Positions 8,242 to 17,943 are shown, counted from the first letter of the stretch. The stretch is 64,000 bases of DNA from Pseudogulbenkiania ferrooxidans 2002 (GCF_000174355.1 NZ_ACIS01000002.1:186001-250000); one strand, 5' to 3'. Translations and numbers: made by a program. Notes: a model not told the origin generated them from the sequence alone.

Positions 8242-9441
8242 ATGAACAAGACATTCTGGCTACGCAACGTCCGCCCCTACGGCGCGGCGGCGGAAGACAT
8301 CGAGATCGTCCACGGCCGTATCCGCCAGCACCGGCCGGCACAGCCCGGACCCGTGGCGGAACCGGACATCGACGGCGAAGGCCAACTACTGACCCTGCCA
8401 CTGGTGGAAAGCCACATCCACCTCGACAAGACGCTGTGGGGCCTGCCGTGGCGGCCGCACAGTGCCGGCCCCAACCTGAAGGCACGCATCGACAACGAGC
8501 GCCAGGTACTGCGGGAACTGACAGTGCCGATCGCCGCGCGAGCCGGTGCGCTCCTCGAACGGTGCATCGCCCAAGGCACGCTGCTGATGCGTTGCCATGT
8601 CGATGCCGACCCGGAACTGGGATTGCGCCATATCGAGGACATGCTGACCTTGCGCCAGCGCTACGCGGATCTGATCGACCTGGAGTTTGTCACCTTCCCG
8701 CAAGCAGGGCTGCTGACCCGCCCCGGTGCCGCCGCACTGATGCGCGAAGCCCTGGCCATGGGCGTCGAAGTCGTGGGCGGGCTCGATCCCTGCGGCATCG
8801 ACCACGACCCGATTGCCCACCTGACACAGGTATTCGAGCTGGCCGCCGAGTTCGACCGCGGCGTCGATATCCACCTGCACGACGGCGGCGAGTTGGGCCT
8901 GTGGCAGATCGAACGCATCATCGATTTCACCCAACGTTATCAACGTGAGGGCAGGGTGATGATCAGCCATGCCTTCTGTCTGGGCATGACAAGTTGGCCG
9001 AAGGCGCAGCCCATCGCCGAACAGCTGGCGGCCAACGGCATATCCTTGCTAACCACGGCACCCGCCGACATCGAAGTCCCGCCGTTTGCCGCACTGCACG
9101 CCGCTGGCGTCAACGTCTGTCTCGGCTCGGACGGCATCCGCGACGCCTGGTCGCCGATGGGCAACGGCGACATGCTGGAAAGGGTGATGCTGCAGGCGTT
9201 CCGATTCGGGGTGCGCGCCGACGCAGACCTGCATGCTGCGTTCGAAGCAGGCACCATCCATGGGGCCCGGGCGCTCGGGCGCTCCGACTACGGTCTAGCT
9301 ACCGGCATGGCGGCCAACTTCCTGCTGTTGCCCAGCGCCACGCTGGGCGAAGCCATCGTGATGCGCCCGCCGCGGCGCGTCGTGATCCGCCAGGGCCAGG
9401 TGATCGCCCGCGATGGCGCCTTGCTCAGGAGCAGGCTGTAG
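8242..9441 (+). CDS. Amidohydrolase of the cytosine deaminase (CodA-like) family
   Basis: A 399-residue metal-dependent amidohydrolase. The first metal ligands are in ESHIHLDKTLWG (HxH), a catalytic region follows in VDIHLHDGGELG, a later ligand in MISHAFCLG, and the terminal aspartate in CLGSDGIRDAWSPMGNGDML, laid out as in CodA. These enzymes hydrolyse amino groups from pyrimidines or related cyclic amidines. The CodA glutamate that follows the internal HxD is represented here by HLHDGGE, so the exact substrate may differ from cytosine. A ribosome-binding site AAGAGGAA lies upstream of the ATG. Its position after a transporter and a binding protein suggests scavenging of a nitrogen compound. 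Confidence 0.8.
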   Translation: MNKTFWLRNVRPYGAAAEDIEIVHGRIRQHRPAQPGPVAEPDIDGEGQLLTLPLVESHIHLDKTLWGLPWRPHSAGPNLKARIDNERQVLRELTVPIAARAGALLERCIAQGTLLMRCHVDADPELGLRHIEDMLTLRQRYADLIDLEFVTFPQAGLLTRPGAAALMREALAMGVEVVGGLDPCGIDHDPIAHLTQVFELAAEFDRGVDIHLHDGGELGLWQIERIIDFTQRYQREGRVMISHAFCLGMTSWPKAQPIAEQLAANGISLLTTAPADIEVPPFAALHAAGVNVCLGSDGIRDAWSPMGNGDMLERVMLQAFRFGVRADADLHAAFEAGTIHGARALGRSDYGLATGMAANFLLLPSATLGEAIVMRPPRRVVIRQGQVIARDGALLRSRL

Positions 9442-9466
9442 AAATGCCTCTCGGACGGCAAGCCAG

Positions 9467-9802
9467 CTATTTGATCTGCTTGAGGTAGCGCTGGATGGCT
9501 TTGATCTCAACTTGGGTAGGGGCTGCGCCATGGTCGGATTTCAGGCTGGCATTTTGCCAATGCGGCATGGCGGCCTTTAAAGGCCTGCCATGATCATCGA
9601 TGCCGGAGAGGACGGCACGCTGGAACAAGCGAGCCGGCCACTGACTGGCATCGCCAACCAGCCGAGGGCCATTTCCACCTTGGCCTTTGGCGCCATGGCA
9701 ACTGGCACAATTGTCCTGATACAGCGCCTTGCCACCCGGAGCCGCAGCGAAAGCAAATGTACACGAAAGCAGGAGCGAGGCTGAAACGATCACAGTCTTC
9801 AT
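9467..9802 (-). CDS. Small periplasmic c-type cytochrome
   Basis: A 111-residue single-haem class I cytochrome c. A signal peptide (MKTVIVSASLLLSCTFAFAA) precedes the mature protein; the haem site is CASCH within YQDNCASCHGAKGQGGNGPR, and the likely distal methionine is in LKAAMPHW. The fold suits electron delivery in the periplasm, similar to cytochromes associated with alcohol or sulphite dehydrogenases or with terminal oxidases. It is transcribed alone, convergent with the deaminase gene, and its upstream region contains the inverted repeat at 9849-9883. No partner enzyme is adjacent. Confidence 0.85.
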   Translation of the reverse strand: MKTVIVSASLLLSCTFAFAAAPGGKALYQDNCASCHGAKGQGGNGPRLVGDASQWPARLFQRAVLSGIDDHGRPLKAAMPHWQNASLKSDHGAAPTQVEIKAIQRYLKQIK

Positions 9803-10179
9803 AGCAACTCCAAAGTAAAAATCGAAATGATGCGACTAGGCAGTCGTGCGTACAGACACAAGTTTCAGCATAGTGTCTGTACGGTTGTTTTGTAGCGATT
9901 GAGCCGCCAAAGCCGGCAAGTCCACGCGAGAAGTAGATTTGTAGACCACAGAGGGGTGCCGAGCCGGATAAAAGGGGTATATTTCACGGACACAGATGTT
10001 CGCATAATCTATATTATGTCAAATACGATGTCGGATTTTATTTAAACGCCTATGTTTCAGCCCCCTTTCCAGCAGATTTACTGTGCCGCCGAGCGGCTCT
10101 ATTGAAACACTCCACGCGAGCCCGCACAGAGTCTTTCCGAGTTAGCCGGCCCACTGCACGTGACGGGATTGCGTGGCAT
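9803..10179. other. 378-base gap with two inverted repeats, relatively AT-rich
   Basis: No convincing gene is visible here. It lies upstream of the cytochrome c gene (minus strand) and downstream of the minus-strand gene ending at 10180. Two palindromic structures stand out: an 11-base perfect inverted repeat at 9849-9859 and 9873-9883 (CGTACAGACAC, 13-base spacer), and a 16-base palindrome CATAATCTATATTATG at 10003-10018. The AT-rich stretch around 9970-10050 contrasts with the GC-rich surroundings and could hold promoters or a small RNA, which I cannot demonstrate. Confidence 0.5.
9849..9883. promoter_or_regulatory. Perfect 11-base inverted repeat upstream of the cytochrome c gene
   Basis: CGTACAGACAC and its exact reverse complement are separated by 13 bases, and the inner edge is 47 bases from the cytochrome c start codon. 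That position suits an operator for a dimeric regulator. On the plus strand the right arm is followed by GTTGTTTT, so a terminator is an alternative, although no plus-strand gene ends just before it. Confidence 0.4.
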
Positions 10180-10746
10180 TCAGTCTCCAAATGCCCGGCA
10201 TCCCTCTCTTGCGATCGCATCCTGGGCATCCCTCAGCCGCTGCAAATCGTCCTGGTACGCTTTGTTGTTGTTCAACCGCGCCTGCACCTTGTCGCGCTGC
10301 TGGCGTAGCGTGTGACAGTCGGCAATGGCTTGCTTAATCAGTTTCCGCCGAACGGGAGGCGTGACGGCTTTTCGTGGGTGTGGCTCTTCTGCGGTCGCGT
10401 GCCAGGTCGCGGCAAACTGCTCGCGTGCCTCCTCGATCGTGGCGTTGGTGAACGTTGCAACCCCGCTCGAACCAAAAGGACAGCCGCCATCCACAACATA
10501 GCGGAAGCTGTCAAAGCGGGAGTCCATGCGACAGACCGTGACCACGCCACGCTCGCTGCCGTTTCCGTTACCGACAAAGCCACCCTGCTCCGGACGTTTC
10601 ACTGCCAAGGTTCCGGCGGGACAGGCGCCGCTGGTATAAGAGACGGCCTTGGTTCTCTCGTGCTCACAGCGCTGGATGCCCGGCACTTCCGTGGCGGCCG
10701 TCGATTCAACAATCAAGCACAAAGTAGCGAGCAGAATGGCTCTCAT
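10180..10746 (-). CDS. Exported protein of unknown function
   Basis: A 188-residue predicted secreted protein. ATG 10746 is chosen because a strong Shine-Dalgarno (GGAGGATAACC) lies directly before it; the longer reading upstream has none. The N-terminus MRAILLATLCLIVESTAAT looks like a signal peptide. The mature part has several cysteines (IQRCEHERTKAVSYTSGACPAG, VTVCRMDSRFDSF, VDGGCPFG) that could form disulphides, and a charged, probably helical C-terminus (CHTLRQQRDKVQARLNNNK) that may be a coiled coil. The early block loosely resembles DUF4124-type domains (a cysteine, a VSYT motif, then a second cysteine), but I do not assign a family. It is monocistronic. Confidence 0.7.
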   Translation of the reverse strand: MRAILLATLCLIVESTAATEVPGIQRCEHERTKAVSYTSGACPAGTLAVKRPEQGGFVGNGNGSERGVVTVCRMDSRFDSFRYVVDGGCPFGSSGVATFTNATIEEAREQFAATWHATAEEPHPRKAVTPPVRRKLIKQAIADCHTLRQQRDKVQARLNNNKAYQDDLQRLRDAQDAIAREGCRAFGD

Positions 10747-10993
10747 GGTTATCCTCCGGGTTCGATACGTCATCACTATATTTCTTTGTCATAATTAAGT
10801 CGAACCATCGCATCCTGCCCCATGTCTTGCCCCTGCCCGACCTCTGCCTGGATCGGGCCTGGCGCAAAGAGCCCGGAAACGTAATGATCGAATGACGTCG
10901 ATCCTGGGGATGAGCGCCCTCTTCAGCCCGACTATAATGTCGCCTGATCGCGCCACCCTGCTCCCTGCAAACCCACGCTTCGATGAGAACCCT

Positions 10994-11353
10994 ATGAAAA
11001 ACAAAGGCACTGGCGGCCTGGTCTATTCGACCGAACACGGGCGGATGTGCCCTGTCTGCCGACAACCCGTGGACCGCTGCACATGTAGTTCTGCCGAAAC
11101 GGCGCCACCTTCCGATGGCGTGGTGCGTATCCGGCGTGAAACAAAGGGGCGCAACGGCAAGGGGGTGACGGTGGTGACCGGCGTGCCGCTGGAGCCGGCG
11201 GCATTGGCCAGCTTTGCCAAGCAGTTGAGGCAAGCGTGCAGCTCGGGAGGCACGTTGAAGGATGGCGTGATCGAGATACAAGGCGATCACGTCGAACTGG
11301 TGAGCAAAGCCCTCGAGGCACGAGGCTGGCGGGTCAAACGCAGCGGAGGCTGA
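10994..11353 (+). CDS. yciH: YciH/SUI1-family translation factor
   Basis: A 119-residue homologue of bacterial YciH, the eIF1/SUI1-like protein that can influence start-codon selection. The N-terminal part has the usual cysteine set (MCPVCRQPVDRCTC), and the C-terminal SUI1 fold includes VRIRRETKGRNGKGVTVVTG and the conserved GGTLKDGVIEIQGDH segment. ATG 10994 is chosen because the family starts with MKNKG-like sequences; an in-frame upstream codon at 10892 would add 34 unrelated residues. A TATAAT hexamer at 10933-10938, about 55 bases upstream, is a plausible -10 element. A bidirectional terminator follows. Confidence 0.9.
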   Translation: MKNKGTGGLVYSTEHGRMCPVCRQPVDRCTCSSAETAPPSDGVVRIRRETKGRNGKGVTVVTGVPLEPAALASFAKQLRQACSSGGTLKDGVIEIQGDHVELVSKALEARGWRVKRSGG

Positions 11354-11389
11354 GCCGTCTCTCCCCTCCCCGCCAGCAAGCAAGCAACA

Positions 11390-11415
11390 AAAAAGCACCC
11401 CGTGGGGTGCTTTTT
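11390..11415. terminator. Bidirectional rho-independent terminator between yciH and typA
   Basis: GCACCCC pairs with GGGGTGC, flanked by an A-run on the left and a T-run on the right, so it can terminate both convergent genes. Confidence 0.9.
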
Positions 11416-11433
11416 GATGCGGGCGTGAAGCGC

Positions 11434-13242
11434 TTACGCCTTGGACATGCGACGGCGCTCGTGCTCTTGCAGGTAGCGCTTGCGCAGGCGGATGGTCTGC
11501 GGGGTGATTTCGACGATTTCGTCGTCGTCGATGAATTCCACGGCAGATTCCAGCGTCAGCTTGATCGGGGTGGTCAGGCGGACCGCTTCGTCGGTGCCGG
11601 AGGCGCGCACGTTGGTCAGTTTCTTGCCCTTAAGCGGGTTCACCACCAGGTCGTTGTCGCGGCTATGGATACCGATGATCATGCCTTCGTACAGCTTGTC
11701 ACCCGGGCTGACGAACATGCGGCCGCGATCTTCCAGGTTCCACAGCGCGTAGGCCACGGCTTCGCCGTTGTCCTGCGAGATCAGCACGCCGTTGTGACGG
11801 CCCGGCATGTCCGGCTTGACCGGAGCGTAGTCGTCGAACACGTGCGACATCAGGCCGGTACCGCGGGTCATGGTCAGGAAGTCGCCCTGGAAGCCGATCA
11901 GGCCACGCGCCGGAATATGGTATTCCAGACGGGTGCGGCCTTGGCCATCCGATTCCATATTGGTCAGTTCGCCACGACGGCGGCCCAGTTCTTCCATCAC
12001 GGCGCCCTGGTGGCCATCTTCCAAGTCGATGGTCAGGTTCTCGTACGGCTCGCACTTCTCGCCGTTGATTTCCTTGAATACCACACGCGGCTTGCCGACG
12101 GCCATTTCGAAGCCCTCGCGGCGCATGTTTTCGAGCAGGATGGTCAGGTGCAGTTCACCACGACCGGAGACGCGGAAGATGTCGGCGTCTTCGGTGTCTT
12201 CCACGCGCAGCGCGACGTTGGTCAGCAGCTCTTTGGTCAGACGATCGCGGATCTGGCGCGAAGTCACGAACTTGCCCTCGGTGCCGGCCAGCGGCGAGGT
12301 GTTGACCATGAAGTCCATGGTCAGGGTCGGTTCGTCCACACCCAGGACCGGCAGGCCAACCGGGGCGTCGCGATCGCAAATGGTCACGCCGATACCGATG
12401 TCTTCCAGACCGGAAATGATGACGATGTCGCCAGCTTCGGCTTCCGGCACTTCGACACGTTCCAGACCCTTGAAGCCCAGCACCTGGTTGATGCGACCTT
12501 GAGCGGTCTGCTCTTCGTGGTTCATCACCACGACCACCTGACCCGGCTTGATGCGGCCGTTCAGCACGCGCCCCAGGCCGAGGCGACCGGTGTAGGTCGA
12601 GTAATCCAGCGCCGAGATCTGCAGTTGCAGCGGAGCATCCGGATCGCCGGCGGGGACCGGCACGTGCTTCAGTACGGTCTCGAACAGCGGGCGCATGTTG
12701 TCGGACTCTTCTTCCAGCTCGTACTTGGCAAAGCCGGACAGGCCCGAGGCGTAGATGATCGGGAAGTCGAGCTGCTCATCCGTTGCGCCCAGCTTGTCGA
12801 ACAGGTCGAACGTCTGATCGACCACCCAATCCGGACGCGCGCCCGGACGGTCGATTTTGTTGATCACCACGATCGGACGCAGACCCAGAGCCAGGGCCTT
12901 CTTGGTCACGAAGCGGGTTTGCGGCATCGGGCCTTCGACGGCGTCAACCAACAGTACTACACCGTCCACCATGCCCAGTACGCGTTCGACTTCACCGCCG
13001 AAATCGGCGTGTCCCGGGGTGTCGACGATGTTGATGTGGACGCCTTCGTAGTTGATCGCGGTGTTCTTGGCCAGAATGGTGATGCCGCGTTCTTTTTCGA
13101 GGTCGTTGCTATCCATCACGCGCTCGACCACCTGCTGGTTTTCGCGGAAGGTACCGGCTTGACGCAGGAGTTGGTCGACCAGCGTGGTTTTGCCGTGGTC
13201 AACGTGAGCAATAATGGCGATGTTGCGAATCTGTCGGGTCAT
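11434..13242 (-). CDS. typA: Ribosome-associated GTPase BipA/TypA
   Basis: A 602-residue translational GTPase, close to the usual length of about 605. G-domain motifs are all present near the N-terminus: HVDHGKTT (G1), ERGITI (G2), DTPGHADF (G3), NKID (G4). The C-terminal region includes [18 protein letters not shown] and the BipA-specific stretch around [14 protein letters not shown]-like sequence, here [18 protein letters not shown]. BipA binds ribosomes and helps 50S assembly and stress or cold adaptation. ATG 13242 is preferred ([20 protein letters not shown]); a GTG at 13269 would add nine residues. Gene order with the terminator at 11390 indicates a single-gene unit. Confidence 0.97.
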   Translation of the reverse strand: MTRQIRNIAIIAHVDHGKTTLVDQLLRQAGTFRENQQVVERVMDSNDLEKERGITILAKNTAINYEGVHINIVDTPGHADFGGEVERVLGMVDGVVLLVDAVEGPMPQTRFVTKKALALGLRPIVVINKIDRPGARPDWVVDQTFDLFDKLGATDEQLDFPIIYASGLSGFAKYELEEESDNMRPLFETVLKHVPVPAGDPDAPLQLQISALDYSTYTGRLGLGRVLNGRIKPGQVVVVMNHEEQTAQGRINQVLGFKGLERVEVPEAEAGDIVIISGLEDIGIGVTICDRDAPVGLPVLGVDEPTLTMDFMVNTSPLAGTEGKFVTSRQIRDRLTKELLTNVALRVEDTEDADIFRVSGRGELHLTILLENMRREGFEMAVGKPRVVFKEINGEKCEPYENLTIDLEDGHQGAVMEELGRRRGELTNMESDGQGRTRLEYHIPARGLIGFQGDFLTMTRGTGLMSHVFDDYAPVKPDMPGRHNGVLISQDNGEAVAYALWNLEDRGRMFVSPGDKLYEGMIIGIHSRDNDLVVNPLKGKKLTNVRASGTDEAVRLTTPIKLTLESAVEFIDDDEIVEITPQTIRLRKRYLQEHERRRMSKA

Positions 13243-13369
13243 GTCTTTGGACGGGAACGGAAAAATCACAAGATTCTAGCACGATATCGACCTGTTCTCA
13301 CAGGGCCAGGCACGACTTTCGGCATGGTTTTGGCTACACTCCAGAGCAAAATGAACAAGGAGCAGGAAA

Positions 13370-14254
13370 ATGTACGACTGGGATGCTTTGTGGCACGAGC
13401 ATGCGGGCTATCGCACCGGCTATACCGGGGACAAGAATGACCTCAACGAGTTGGCCGAAGAGCTGTCTGGCACGCTGGTGCACCCGGCCAAGGACGACGC
13501 CGGCGTGGCCGTTTACGACAGCGGCGACAGTTTCGTGCTGGTTGGCCGCGGCAACGGCATGCAGATTCTGGATGTCCCGAAGCACGCCCTGTTCGACATC
13601 ACCCTGCGTTTCGTGACGGAAGACGAAGGCGTGGACACGCCCCTTCCCTACGTGGAAATCCTGGTCGACAACCTGGCCACGGGCGACGAGGCGGCGTGGC
13701 GCGGCGAGGTTACGCAAGGCGATGACGGCGCTCCACTGGTGGCCGGCTGCCCACTGCGCAGCACCACGCCGCCGGACATGCCGTTCGCCGAGTTGTCGTT
13801 CAGCCGCGGAGAGCGTTTCCGCGCGGCACTGCAGCAGCTGTGGCAGGAGGACATTCCACAGCTCAAGCCGCTGATGGATGCCCGGTTCAAAGGCGAGAAA
13901 GCAGTGGTGATGGATGCCGACAGCCAGCAGCTGCCGGACGACGCCCGCACCCGGGAGATGCTGGAGCGCTACGCCGAGATCATCCACCGTGAACAGGCGG
14001 TGCTGTCGCGAAAGTTTTCCGACAACGAGTTGCACCTGATTGCCGAAGTGCTGCGCGACATCCACTTCGAATCTGCCGCCTCGTGCCGCGGCGTGTGGCT
14101 GGCCGTGGAGGCGCGCCTGGTTCATGACGAACTCGACCGCAAGCTGGAGGTCGATGCGCAATCGTTGCTGGAACGCATGAAAGCCCTCAGCTTTGCCCAG
14201 GAAGTCGCCTTGATCGAGGCCCTGTCGCCACTGCGCGAAACGCAAGAGGGATAA
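13370..14254 (+). CDS. Conserved protein of unknown function
   Basis: A 294-residue soluble protein with no signal peptide or membrane segment. An AAGGAG ribosome-binding site at 13354-13359 supports the ATG. The sequence is acidic (WDALWHEHAGYRTGYTGDKN near the start), with predicted helical parts towards the C-terminus (DIHFESAASCRGVWLAVEAR; LLERMKALSFAQEVALIEAL). I do not recognise a family. It is divergent from typA and convergent with the quinone reductase. It carries one exact copy of the GTTGGCCGAAG motif at 13450-13460, read as Glu-Leu-Ala-Glu with a TTG leucine codon. Confidence 0.75.
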   Translation: MYDWDALWHEHAGYRTGYTGDKNDLNELAEELSGTLVHPAKDDAGVAVYDSGDSFVLVGRGNGMQILDVPKHALFDITLRFVTEDEGVDTPLPYVEILVDNLATGDEAAWRGEVTQGDDGAPLVAGCPLRSTTPPDMPFAELSFSRGERFRAALQQLWQEDIPQLKPLMDARFKGEKAVVMDADSQQLPDDARTREMLERYAEIIHREQAVLSRKFSDNELHLIAEVLRDIHFESAASCRGVWLAVEARLVHDELDRKLEVDAQSLLERMKALSFAQEVALIEALSPLRETQEG

Positions 14255-14259
14255 AAAAA

Positions 14260-14279
14260 GGGCGGCTCAGCAGCCGCCC
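14260..14279 (-). terminator. Rho-independent terminator for the minus-strand quinone reductase
   Basis: GGGCGGCT pairs with AGCCGCCC over a CAGC loop. A run of seven A residues precedes it on the plus strand, giving a U-run only for minus-strand transcription. Confidence 0.85.
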
Positions 14280-14351
14280 GCAATCCCAATCCGTACGAAA
14301 GAAGTGCTCGTGGCTTGCATGGCCCGACGCGAGATGCAGTCTACAAGACGA

Positions 14352-15347
14352 TTATGACGCGGCAGTGACAGGGAACAGCGTCAGCACGATCTTGCCGAGG
14401 TTGCGGTTGCCTTCCATCGCCTCGTGCGCCTCGGCCACGGCGGCGAGCGGATAGGTGGAATCCAGCGTCAGCCGTACCATGCCCTGGCGCAGCGCGGGCA
14501 GGATTTCGGTTTCCAGCGCCCGCGCCAGCCGCGCCTTGACCGCCTTGGGCTGGCTGCGCAGGGTCGAGCCGATCAGGGACTGGCGCTTGACCAACAGCCG
14601 CCCCAGGTTGATCTCCGAGCGCCCGCCCCCCATGACCCCGATCAGCACCAGCCGTCCGTCCAGGTTGAGGCAGCTCAGATTCTGCTCCAGGTAGGCGCCG
14701 CCAACCGGATCGAGGATCACATCCGCCCCGCCCCAGGCCTTGACCTTGCCGCCGAAGTCGGCCTCCTGGCGGGCATTGAAGGCTTCGTCGGCACCGAGGT
14801 TATAGCAATACTCCAGCTTCTCCTCGCTCCCTGCCGTCGCCCACACCCGGGCTCCCAGCAGCCGCGCGAGCTGGATCGCCGCCGCGCCCACACCACTCGC
14901 CCCGGCGTGCACCAGCAACGCCTGGCCTTCGGCCAACCTGCCGACCTCGACCAGGTTGAGCCAGGCAGTCATCCAGGCCTCCGGCAGGCTGGCTGCCTCC
15001 ACCCACGACATGCTGTCCGGTTTGGGAATGGCCAATTCGCTGTCCAGCACCGCGTATTCGGCATAGCCGCCCCCCTCCACCAGCCCGAATACCGCGTCTC
15101 CCGGCTGGAAACGGGAAGGCCCGCGCACGGACTCCACCACCCCGGCCACTTCCAGCCCGAGGATGGCGGATGCCCCCGGCGGCGGCGGATACTGCCCCTC
15201 GCGCTGTACCACGTCGGCCCGGTTTACCCCGGCCGCCATCACCCTGACCAGGAGCTGTCCGTCGCCAAGCACTGGCTTCTCGACGATTCCCAGCTCCAGA
15301 GTTTCCCGGCCACCTGGCCGGCTTTGCATCACTGCTTGCATAGACAT
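14352..15347 (-). CDS. NAD(P)H:quinone oxidoreductase (zinc-free MDR family)
   Basis: A 331-residue medium-chain dehydrogenase/reductase of the QOR / PIG3 type. Features include VMAAGVNRADVVQREGQYPPP near the N-terminus, the structural GLEVAGVV, the nucleotide-binding segment LLVHAGASGVGAAAIQLARL (about residues 140-160) and a C-terminal LGKIVL. The catalytic zinc ligands of alcohol dehydrogenases are absent, as expected for quinone reductases. A GAGGT ribosome-binding site lies upstream of ATG 15347. The gene is alone and ends at a hairpin terminator. It contains one GTTGGCCGAAG copy in reverse orientation (14927-14937), which reads AGG TTG GCC GAA in the gene. Confidence 0.92.
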   Translation of the reverse strand: MSMQAVMQSRPGGRETLELGIVEKPVLGDGQLLVRVMAAGVNRADVVQREGQYPPPPGASAILGLEVAGVVESVRGPSRFQPGDAVFGLVEGGGYAEYAVLDSELAIPKPDSMSWVEAASLPEAWMTAWLNLVEVGRLAEGQALLVHAGASGVGAAAIQLARLLGARVWATAGSEEKLEYCYNLGADEAFNARQEADFGGKVKAWGGADVILDPVGGAYLEQNLSCLNLDGRLVLIGVMGGGRSEINLGRLLVKRQSLIGSTLRSQPKAVKARLARALETEILPALRQGMVRLTLDSTYPLAAVAEAHEAMEGNRNLGKIVLTLFPVTAAS

Positions 15348-15417
15348 GATCGTTTACCTCGTCGGACTTTGCGCTCGCTCAAGCGCGGCAATCCTCATTT
15401 GATTACAATAGCACGCC

Positions 15418-17916
15418 ATGAGTGACGACTGTTTCCACTGCGGCCTTCCGGTTCCGGAAGGCGCTTCCTTTCCGGTGCGCTATCGGGAACGAACCGAATC
15501 CACCTGCTGCGCAGGCTGCCAGGCCGTGGCGCAGACCATCATTGATTCCGGTCTCGACGGCTATTACACCCACCGCACCCAGGGTGCGGGGCAGGCCGAG
15601 GCGCTGCCGCTGGAACTGCTCGAGCGCATACGCCTGTACGATTCCGACGAACTGCAGCAGAGCTTCGTCCACATCGAGGCGGGCAATGTGCGCGAAGCCG
15701 CGCTGATCCTGGAAGGCATCACCTGCGCCGCCTGCGTCTGGCTCAATGAGCAGCACCTGATGCGCCTGCCCGGCGTGATCTCGGTCGACATCAACTACAG
15801 CAGCCACCGCGCCCGGGTACGCTGGGACAATACCCGCCTGAAACTGTCGCAAATTCTCGAGGCCATCGCCGCCATCGGCTACCGGGCCCACCCCTACGAT
15901 GCCGCGCGCCAGGAGGCGCTGCATCAAAAAGAACGCAAGCAGGCGTTGACCCGGCTGTGGGTGGCAGGCCTGTCGATGATGCAGGTGATGATGTACGCGG
16001 TGCCGGTCTACCTGGCGCCGCACGGCGAGATCGATCCCGACTTCCTGTGGATGCTGCACTGGGCCAACCTGCTACTGACGCTGCCGGTGATCGTCTATTC
16101 GGCGCTGCCGTTCTACCGCGCCACCTGGCGCGACATCACCACGCGCCGCGTCGGCATGGACACGCCGGTCACCATCGGCATCCTGACCGCCTTCGGCGCC
16201 AGCACCTGGGCGCTCATCAACAAGGTGGAACACGGTATTTACTTCGACTCGGTATCGATGTTCGTGTTCCTGCTGCTGGGCGGACGCTATCTCGAAGGAC
16301 TGGCGCGGCGCAAGGCCGGGGAAGCGGCGGAAAGCCTGGTGAAACTGGTCCCGGCCTTTGCCCACCGCCTCGCCGGCTGGCCGGGCGAAACGGTGGCACA
16401 CGAGGTGCCGGTGAGTCAGCTGGTTGCCGGCGACGTGCTGCTGGTCAAGCCGGGCGAGACCATCCCCGCCGATGGCGTGGTGCTGGCCGGCCGCAGCGCG
16501 ACCAATGAATCGCTGCTCACCGGCGAGAGCCGGCCCGTCGGCAAAACGGTGGATTCGACCGTGATCGCCGGCAGCGTCAACCTGGAGAGCCCGTTGACCG
16601 TGCGCATCAGCCAGGCCGGGCAAGGCACCCGGCTGGCCGGTATCGTGCGCCTGCTGGATCAGGCGCTGGCGGAAAAGCCGCGGCTGGCACAACTGGCCGA
16701 CCGTTTCGCCAGCGGCTTCGTCGCCGCGCTGCTGCTGGCGGCACTGGCCACCTACCTTGGCTGGCACTTTATCGACCCGGAACGGGCGCTGTGGATTACC
16801 GTGGCGGTGCTGGTGATTTCCTGCCCCTGCGCCCTGTCGCTGGCCACCCCGGCGGCGCTCACCGCCGCCAGCGGCCACCTGGCCGGACTAGGGGTGCTGA
16901 CCACGCGCGGCCATGCGCTGGAAACGCTGGCCAAGGTCAGCGACGTGGTGTTCGACAAGACCGGCACGCTGACCCACGGCGACATGCGCCTGGTGGAAAC
17001 CCATCGTTGGGGCGAGCGCGAGGATGTGCTCGCCCTGGCCGCGGCACTCGAAGCGGGTTCGGAGCACCCGATCGCCCGCGCCCTGCTGGCGGCGGCGCCC
17101 GCCGCGCACCCCACCGCCCAAGAGGTACACAACATCCCCGGCAGCGGCATTGAAGGCATGATCGGCGGTGAGACCTGGCGCCTGGGGCGCAGCGACTTCG
17201 TTGCCGAACTCGCCGGGCCGCTGCCGTCCGGCCTCGCCGACTGGCAGCGCGGTCACACCCGGATTGCGCTGGGGTCGCGCCAGGGCTGGGCGGCCCTGTT
17301 CGCCATCGGCGACACCCGGCGCGACGACAGCGCCGCCGCCGTCGCGGCGCTGTCCCGACAGGGGCTCACCGTCCACCTCTTGAGCGGCGACGAGTACGAG
17401 GCGGTGCAAAGGTTGGCCGAAGACGCCGGCATCAGCCAGTTCCGTGCCCGTGCCACCCCGGAAGACAAGCTGGCCTACGTCAGCGCACTGCAGCAGCGCG
17501 GCGCCCGGGTATTGATGGTCGGCGACGGCATCAACGACGCCCCGGTGCTGGCGCGCGCCGACGTGTCGATGGCCATGGGTAGCGGCACCGACGTCGCCCG
17601 CGCCAGCGGTGACATGGTGCTGATCAACGACAGCCTGGCGCTGGTCCCCGCGGCCGTCACGCTCTCCAGGAAAACCCTCGCCATCATCCGGCAGAACCTG
17701 GTCTGGGCGGTGTTGTACAATATCGTCGCGCTGCCGCTAGCCATGGCCGGCCACGTCACGCCATGGCTGGCCAGCCTCGGCATGGCCAGCAGCTCGCTGC
17801 TGGTCGTGGGCAACGCGCTGCGCCTGGTCGGCATGAGACGCACCACTGCGGCGACGGCAGAAGCACGCCCGGCCGGAATTTCCCGCCCCGGCTCCACTCA
17901 AGTGCAGCAGCCATGA
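15418..17916 (+). CDS. ccoI: Copper-translocating P-type ATPase for cbb3 oxidase assembly (CcoI/FixI)
   Basis: An 832-residue P1B ATPase. The N-terminal cysteine-rich zone (FHCGLP, STCCAGCQAV) and the heavy-metal-associated domain site GITCAACVW are typical of CcoI. Further on are the CPC metal-transport motif (SCPCALSLATP, about residue 470), the phosphorylation site DKTGTLTHG and GDGINDAPVLA. CcoI supplies copper for the Cu_B centre of cbb3-type cytochrome c oxidase. ccoS follows 25 bases later, the standard pairing, but ccoNOP and ccoG are not in the window. Upstream, TTGATTACAATAGC at 15400-15413 could be a -10 or a degenerate FNR half-site. Motif GTTGGCCGAAG occurs at 17412. Confidence 0.95.
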   Translation: MSDDCFHCGLPVPEGASFPVRYRERTESTCCAGCQAVAQTIIDSGLDGYYTHRTQGAGQAEALPLELLERIRLYDSDELQQSFVHIEAGNVREAALILEGITCAACVWLNEQHLMRLPGVISVDINYSSHRARVRWDNTRLKLSQILEAIAAIGYRAHPYDAARQEALHQKERKQALTRLWVAGLSMMQVMMYAVPVYLAPHGEIDPDFLWMLHWANLLLTLPVIVYSALPFYRATWRDITTRRVGMDTPVTIGILTAFGASTWALINKVEHGIYFDSVSMFVFLLLGGRYLEGLARRKAGEAAESLVKLVPAFAHRLAGWPGETVAHEVPVSQLVAGDVLLVKPGETIPADGVVLAGRSATNESLLTGESRPVGKTVDSTVIAGSVNLESPLTVRISQAGQGTRLAGIVRLLDQALAEKPRLAQLADRFASGFVAALLLAALATYLGWHFIDPERALWITVAVLVISCPCALSLATPAALTAASGHLAGLGVLTTRGHALETLAKVSDVVFDKTGTLTHGDMRLVETHRWGEREDVLALAAALEAGSEHPIARALLAAAPAAHPTAQEVHNIPGSGIEGMIGGETWRLGRSDFVAELAGPLPSGLADWQRGHTRIALGSRQGWAALFAIGDTRRDDSAAAVAALSRQGLTVHLLSGDEYEAVQRLAEDAGISQFRARATPEDKLAYVSALQQRGARVLMVGDGINDAPVLARADVSMAMGSGTDVARASGDMVLINDSLALVPAAVTLSRKTLAIIRQNLVWAVLYNIVALPLAMAGHVTPWLASLGMASSSLLVVGNALRLVGMRRTTAATAEARPAGISRPGSTQVQQP

Positions 17917-17943
17917 TGGCCGACGATTGAAACGGACGAATTG

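Noticed and set aside
11236-13440. Long plus-strand reading frame of 734 codons opposite typA
   Set aside because: It is antisense to BipA/TypA, whose motifs are complete; long antisense frames are expected in GC-rich coding DNA and this one has no recognisable domain.
15400-15413. FNR box upstream of ccoI
   Set aside because: Only the first half-site (TTGAT) matches; the second half is ATAGC, so I treat it as a -10-like element at most.
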